A stretch of 10,147 nucleotides of DNA, taken from Candidatus Woesearchaeota archaeon (GTDB lineage Archaea; Nanobdellota; Nanobdellia; Woesearchaeales; UBA525). Below the pieces are notes generated by a model. It ran no database searches and was not told where the DNA came from. It worked only from the letters and a program-made list of their open reading frames with translations. A program made the translations under genes and the position numbers. Shown here piece after piece: positions 7,257 through 10,147 of the stretch. The DNA lies in assembly GCA_023252315.1 (NCBI GenBank), contig JAJPEB010000035.1, positions 1-10,147 of the forward strand, in the 5' to 3' direction. Every line of letters starts with the position of its first letter. Position 1 is the first letter of the stretch.

Positions 7257-7293
7257 CGTTCGCAAGGTACCTACTCGAAAGGCACAACTTTTC

Positions 7294-7301
7294 TTTAAAT
7301 A
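7294..7301 (+). promoter_or_regulatory. TATA box for the DUF58-BatA operon
   Basis: TTTAAATA, centred about 26 nt before the GTG at 7324. The spacing predicts initiation at or next to the start codon and supports the GTG start. A G-rich GGGGGAG at 7311-7317 lies in the short gap and may simply reflect composition. Confidence 0.7.
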
Positions 7302-7323
7302 GCTGCGTGCGGGGGAGCGGGAA

Positions 7324-8232
7324 GTGCCAGGCCACCTCACGCGACTCGACCTAGACCTCATCCCGCAGCTCAAGGCGCAGGACCTCATCGCGAAGCGCCG
7401 CGTGCTCTCGCGCACCCTCGAGGGATCGTGGACCGCGCTGCTCAAGGGCCACGGCATGGAGTTCGCGGGCTTCCGAAGGTACACCGCGAGCGACGACGCG
7501 AGCAGGATCGACTGGGGCGCGTCGCTGCGCTCGAACGAGGTCGTCGTGCGCGAGTTCGAGGAGTACCGCAGCGTCAACGTGCTCTTCCTCATCGACGTGA
7601 GCTCGACCATGCTCTTCTCGAGCACGCGCAAGCTCAAGGCGGAGCACGCGGCGGAGATCGCGTTCCACACCGCGGTCTCGCTCCTCGACAACGGCAACGC
7701 GGTGGGCTTCGCGCTCTTCAACGAGTCCGTCGTCGCGAAGCAGATGCCAGGCGTCGGCACGGCGATCGTCTACAGCCTCGCGAGCGCGCTCTCGAGCACC
7801 TCGCACTACGGCGGAGGCAAGCGGCTCTCCGTCGCCGTGAACGCGGTGAACGCGATGCTCAAGCAGCGCGCGCTCGTCGTGCTCGTGAGCGACTTCATCG
7901 GCATGGGCGACGGGTGGGACAGGTACGTGAAGCTGCTCGCCGAGCGCTTCGACCTCGTCGGCATCATGGTGCGCGACCCGCGCGACTGGGAGATGCCGGA
8001 CTCCGCGAGCCAATTCGTCCTCGAGGACCCGCTCACGGGCGAGCGCATGTTCGTCGACGTGCGCGACTCCAAGCCGACGTTCGACAGGGAGGCGAAGGCG
8101 GAGGAGGAGCACGTGCGCTCCGTCTTCGAGGCCGCGAAGGCGGGCCTCGTCACCGTGCGCACGGAGGAGGACGACCTCTTCAAGCCGATCCTCACGTTCT
8201 TCAGGCGCCGCACGGCGATCGTGAGGGGATAG
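7324..8232 (+). CDS. DUF58-domain protein (VWA-like partner of MoxR)
   Basis: 302 residues from a GTG start. The diagnostic DUF58 block is present: GHGMEFAGFRRYTASDDASR (42-61) then IDWGASLRSNEVVVREFEE (62-80), followed by the hydrophobic strand VLFLIDVSSTM (86-96) that opens the VWA-like half, and VLVSDF (186-191) later in that fold. The metal site reads D-V-S-S-T where DxSxS is the usual form. No membrane helix is seen, so the protein is probably cytosolic or peripheral. DUF58 proteins are nearly always encoded beside MoxR ATPases and VWA membrane proteins; here the BatA-like gene follows after 4 bp, while MoxR lies upstream beyond an inverted gene. The likely role is adaptor or substrate-side partner of the MoxR ATPase, by family association. 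The target is unknown. Confidence 0.93.
   Translation: MPGHLTRLDLDLIPQLKAQDLIAKRRVLSRTLEGSWTALLKGHGMEFAGFRRYTASDDASRIDWGASLRSNEVVVREFEEYRSVNVLFLIDVSSTMLFSSTRKLKAEHAAEIAFHTAVSLLDNGNAVGFALFNESVVAKQMPGVGTAIVYSLASALSSTSHYGGGKRLSVAVNAVNAMLKQRALVVLVSDFIGMGDGWDRYVKLLAERFDLVGIMVRDPRDWEMPDSASQFVLEDPLTGERMFVDVRDSKPTFDREAKAEEEHVRSVFEAAKAGLVTVRTEEDDLFKPILTFFRRRTAIVRG
8223..8228 (+). promoter_or_regulatory. Shine-Dalgarno sequence for the BatA-like gene
   Basis: GAGGGG, in the last codons of the DUF58 gene, 8 nt before the ATG at 8237. With the 4 bp intergenic gap it supports co-translation from one mRNA. Confidence 0.55.
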
Positions 8233-8236
8233 GGGG

Positions 8237-9196
8237 ATGGTCACGCTCACCTTCTCCGAGCCCCAGTACCTCTGGCTCCTCGCCGCGCTGCCGCTGCTCG
8301 TCATCACGCACTTCTTCCTGCTCAGGCATGCGCGCCGAAAGGCGCTGCGCTTCGCGAACTTCCAGGTCCTCAAGCGCGCGACAGGCCAGCGCTACATCAC
8401 GAAGAACTACACGCTGCTGCTCCTGCGCATGCTCATCATCGCGTTCGCGGTGCTCGCGGTCGCGCAGACGTCGCTCTGGTACGAGGGCGCGACGAACGAG
8501 AACGAGTACGTGATCGCCCTCGACACGAGCGCGAGCATGTCCGCGAAGGACGTCGCGCCGACGAGGCTCGACGCGGCGAAGCTCTACGCGGAGCGCTTCG
8601 CGCGCGACCTCGACGCGCACACGCGAGTGGGCCTCGTGAGCTTCTCGGGCGTGACGTTCATCGAGCAGCCGCTCACGGCGTCGCGCGAGGACATCGCGTC
8701 TTCGCTGCGGGGCATCGACATCGAGGCGTCGGGCACGGACATCCCCGGCGCCATCATCACGAGCACGAACATGCTCGACGGCGTCGAGCGCGGGCGCGCG
8801 ATCATCCTCATCACCGACGGGAGCAACACGATCGAGACGTTCACGTCCAAGAGCATGCAGCGCGCGATCGCGTACGCGAAGGGGAAGCGGGTGCGCATCT
8901 TCACGATCGGCGTCGGTACCCCTGATGATTCCCCCATCGGCTACCTCCCCACCTACTACAACGTGAGCGCGACGTACGACGAGGACAACCTGCTCCTCAT
9001 CGCGCAGAGCACCGGCGGGAAGTACTACCGCGCGCGCGACGAGCAGGCGCTGCTCGAGGCCTACAGGGACATCGGCTCCGCGCAGACCACGAGCCTGCTG
9101 CAGGTCGAGCTCGCGCCCGGGCTCATGCTCCTCGCGCTGATGCTGATCCTCGTCGAGTGGGGACTGCTCGGGACGAGGTTCAGGCTCCTGCCCTAG
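8237..9196 (+). CDS. BatA-like VWA-domain membrane protein
   Basis: 319 residues, full length. Layout: N-terminal membrane helix about 11-30 followed by a basic HARRKALRFAN stretch, second helix about 58-79, VWA domain about 90-275, third membrane helix about 293-311 and a short basic tail. The MIDAS metal site is intact: DTSAS (96-100), the threonine in GTDIPGA (T167) and ITDGSN (192-197). This helix-helix-VWA-helix plan is that of BatA-type proteins of the Bat (aerotolerance) operons, which pair with MoxR ATPases. With two N-terminal helices the VWA domain is expected on the outer face in the usual BatA topology, though this is inference here. It is the second gene of the DUF58 operon. No BatD-like or TPR gene follows; the operon ends and meets a convergent surface-protein gene. 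Confidence 0.95.
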   Translation: MVTLTFSEPQYLWLLAALPLLVITHFFLLRHARRKALRFANFQVLKRATGQRYITKNYTLLLLRMLIIAFAVLAVAQTSLWYEGATNENEYVIALDTSASMSAKDVAPTRLDAAKLYAERFARDLDAHTRVGLVSFSGVTFIEQPLTASREDIASSLRGIDIEASGTDIPGAIITSTNMLDGVERGRAIILITDGSNTIETFTSKSMQRAIAYAKGKRVRIFTIGVGTPDDSPIGYLPTYYNVSATYDEDNLLLIAQSTGGKYYRARDEQALLEAYRDIGSAQTTSLLQVELAPGLMLLALMLILVEWGLLGTRFRLLP

Positions 9197-9244
9197 CGTG
9201 CGCGACGCGCCTCGCGCGAGGGATGCTCGGAATGGGAGACTTGA

Positions 9245-9292
9245 GAAAGATCCCCGAAGGGAAAGCGGAAAAGAGAGGAGAAAGGGGAAAAA
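9245..9292 (-). terminator. Pyrimidine-rich terminator region for the PKD surface-protein gene
   Basis: Read on the minus strand, the 17-64 nt after the stop at 9309 are almost all C and T with runs of five, three and four T, the T-rich type typical of archaeal transcription ends. Inside it TCCCTTCGGGGA (9262-9251) can form a 4-bp stem with a C(UUCG)G tetraloop. On the plus strand the same stretch is purine-rich and offers no T-run for the BatA-like gene. Confidence 0.5.
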
Positions 9293-9308
9293 GGAATGCG
9301 GGTAGCGC

Positions 9309-10147
9309 CTACTTGCCGCTGAGCCAGGAGTAGCCGCCGAGCGTGAGGCCGATGAGCCCGAGCACGCCGAGGAGCCACAGCCAGTTCGCGCCCAGCACGC
9401 TGCCCAGGATCGCGCCTGTGAGCGCGTTGCCTGCGGCACCTGCGCTCGGCGCGGGCGTCGCGTCCTGCTGCGCTCCGCTCTCGACGGGCTTGCTGCCGGG
9501 GCTCTGGCTGCTCGCATCGGATCCTGCGCCTGCGGTCCCCTCGCTCAGGGCGGGCGTCTCGTCGCTTGTGACGCGCACGCAGTGGTCGCCTTCCTTCGCG
9601 TACCCCGTGTAGCAGCCGCCTCCGCCGCCGCCTCCTGCGAGCGCCTGGACCACCTGCGAGGTCTCGAGCTGCTCGTCCTGCGAGCCGCCGTCGCCCGTGC
9701 CGGTCTCGTTGCCCGTCGCGTTCGGGGGCGCGATCGTCGCGCTCGCCGAGAACGCGTCGCCGCACACGCTCGTGTAGACCGCATCGATCGCGCTCGCGGG
9801 CGCAGGCAGCGTCGCGCTCCATGCGTTCATGAGCACGCCCGTGCTCTGGCCGTTCACGCTCACCGTCTCGCCGCTGATGTCGGCCGACGGGTCGTCGGCG
9901 CGCACGAGGGTGCCGCTCACGAGCACCGAGCTCTCGTCGAGCGTCGAGACGCCCGAGATGGCGATCGCGTACTGCTTGCATGCGTCGACATCCAGCGTGA
10001 TCGTGCCAGTCTGCTGCACGGTGCCGTTGGTCGCGGTGCACTTCACGGTGTAGTCGCCGTTCGCCTTGAATGTGTGGTACACGTTGTCCGTGAGCATGTC
10101 GTACTGCACGTTGCCGTCATCGAAATCCCAGTCGTAGCTCGTCGGCA
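9309..10147 (-). CDS. PKD-domain surface protein with Gly7-Cys segment and C-terminal membrane tail (5' partial)
   Basis: The frame is open to the window edge; the GTG at 10109 lies in the middle of a domain, so the start is outside. 278 residues are visible. Residues 4-55 form a PKD domain with YDWDFDDGN at the left edge and HTFKANGDYTVKC. A second Ig-like beta domain spans about 62-141. A Gly/Thr/Asp-rich segment with sequons (NAT, NET) leads to a run of seven Gly (171-177) directly followed by C178 and, after a short polar loop, C189. A Ser/Pro/Ala/Gln-rich, probably disordered linker (about 193-239) precedes a hydrophobic C-terminal tail (about 242-275) ending in the polar SGK. An extracellular role with membrane anchoring is inferred. 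It converges on the BatA-like gene with a 112 bp gap. No named family is recognised. Confidence 0.9.
   Translation of the reverse strand, partial: PTSYDWDFDDGNVQYDMLTDNVYHTFKANGDYTVKCTATNGTVQQTGTITLDVDACKQYAIAISGVSTLDESSVLVSGTLVRADDPSADISGETVSVNGQSTGVLMNAWSATLPAPASAIDAVYTSVCGDAFSASATIAPPNATGNETGTGDGGSQDEQLETSQVVQALAGGGGGGGCYTGYAKEGDHCVRVTSDETPALSEGTAGAGSDASSQSPGSKPVESGAQQDATPAPSAGAAGNALTGAILGSVLGANWLWLLGVLGLIGLTLGGYSWLSGK

Noticed and set aside
6771..7760. 329-codon minus-strand open frame spanning the DUF58 promoter
   Set aside because: It crosses the divergent TATA boxes and becomes Arg/Ser/Pro-rich over the real neighbouring minus gene, which is in another frame.
9210..9221. Palindrome CCTCGCGCGAGG after the BatA stop
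   Set aside because: Such palindromes arise easily in CG-rich DNA; the stem is short and no T-run follows, so a terminator is not supported.
8201..9517. 438-codon minus-strand open frame over BatA
   Set aside because: It is a composition-driven shadow with no domain; it covers the convergent gap and terminator region.
1..10147. tRNA, rRNA, CRISPR arrays, insertion sequences, attachment sites
   Set aside because: No tRNA-like cloverleaf, regularly spaced direct repeats, transposase or terminal inverted repeats were seen when reading both strands.

Overview
The window reads as a high-GC archaeal chromosome segment. The evidence is the promoter style (TATA boxes of the TTTAAA type centred about 26 nt before start codons), very high N-X-S/T density in two membrane-anchored surface proteins, and a MoxR / DUF58 / BatA-like gene set. 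Several helical modules resemble ones I associate with DPANN-type archaea, but the lineage cannot be fixed from the sequence alone. Nearly the whole window is coding, and no gene-free stretch exceeds 300 bases. The high GC content produces many long shadow frames, which I left out.

Layout, left to right. (1) 1-2451 (+) is the 3' part of a large cadherin/Ig-like surface protein with a C-terminal membrane anchor. (2) 2451-4682 (+) is translationally coupled to it and encodes a signal-peptide protein with four Cys-paired Ig-like repeats, a small Cys-rich insert, a Pro/Gln-rich stalk, one membrane helix and a cytosolic helical tail. (3) 4668-5399 (-) encodes a cytosolic helical protein of unknown function; its 3' end overlaps gene 2 by 15 bp. 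(4) 5534-6556 (+) is a MoxR-family AAA+ ATPase, divergent from gene 3 across 134 bp holding two TATA boxes. (5) 6562-6984 (-), probably extending to about 7197, encodes an unrecognised Cys-containing protein with a likely N-terminal signal anchor and a start-codon problem. (6) 7324-8232 (+) is a DUF58 protein and (7) 8237-9196 (+) is a BatA-like VWA membrane protein; these two form an operon. (8) 9309-10147 (-) is the 3' part of a PKD-containing surface protein with a Gly7-Cys segment and a C-terminal membrane tail.

Working model (inference): MoxR with DUF58 and BatA forms a membrane-associated AAA+/VWA module of the kind proposed to act as a chaperone or metal-ion/cofactor insertion machine. 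Here it sits among genes for three membrane-anchored glycoprotein-like surface proteins. Gene 3 and gene 5, one cytosolic and one probably exported, are candidate lineage-specific partners. Genes 3, 4 and 6 have TATA boxes placed so that transcription would start at or next to the start codon (leaderless mRNA), whereas the downstream operon genes 2 and 7 have purine-rich Shine-Dalgarno sequences.
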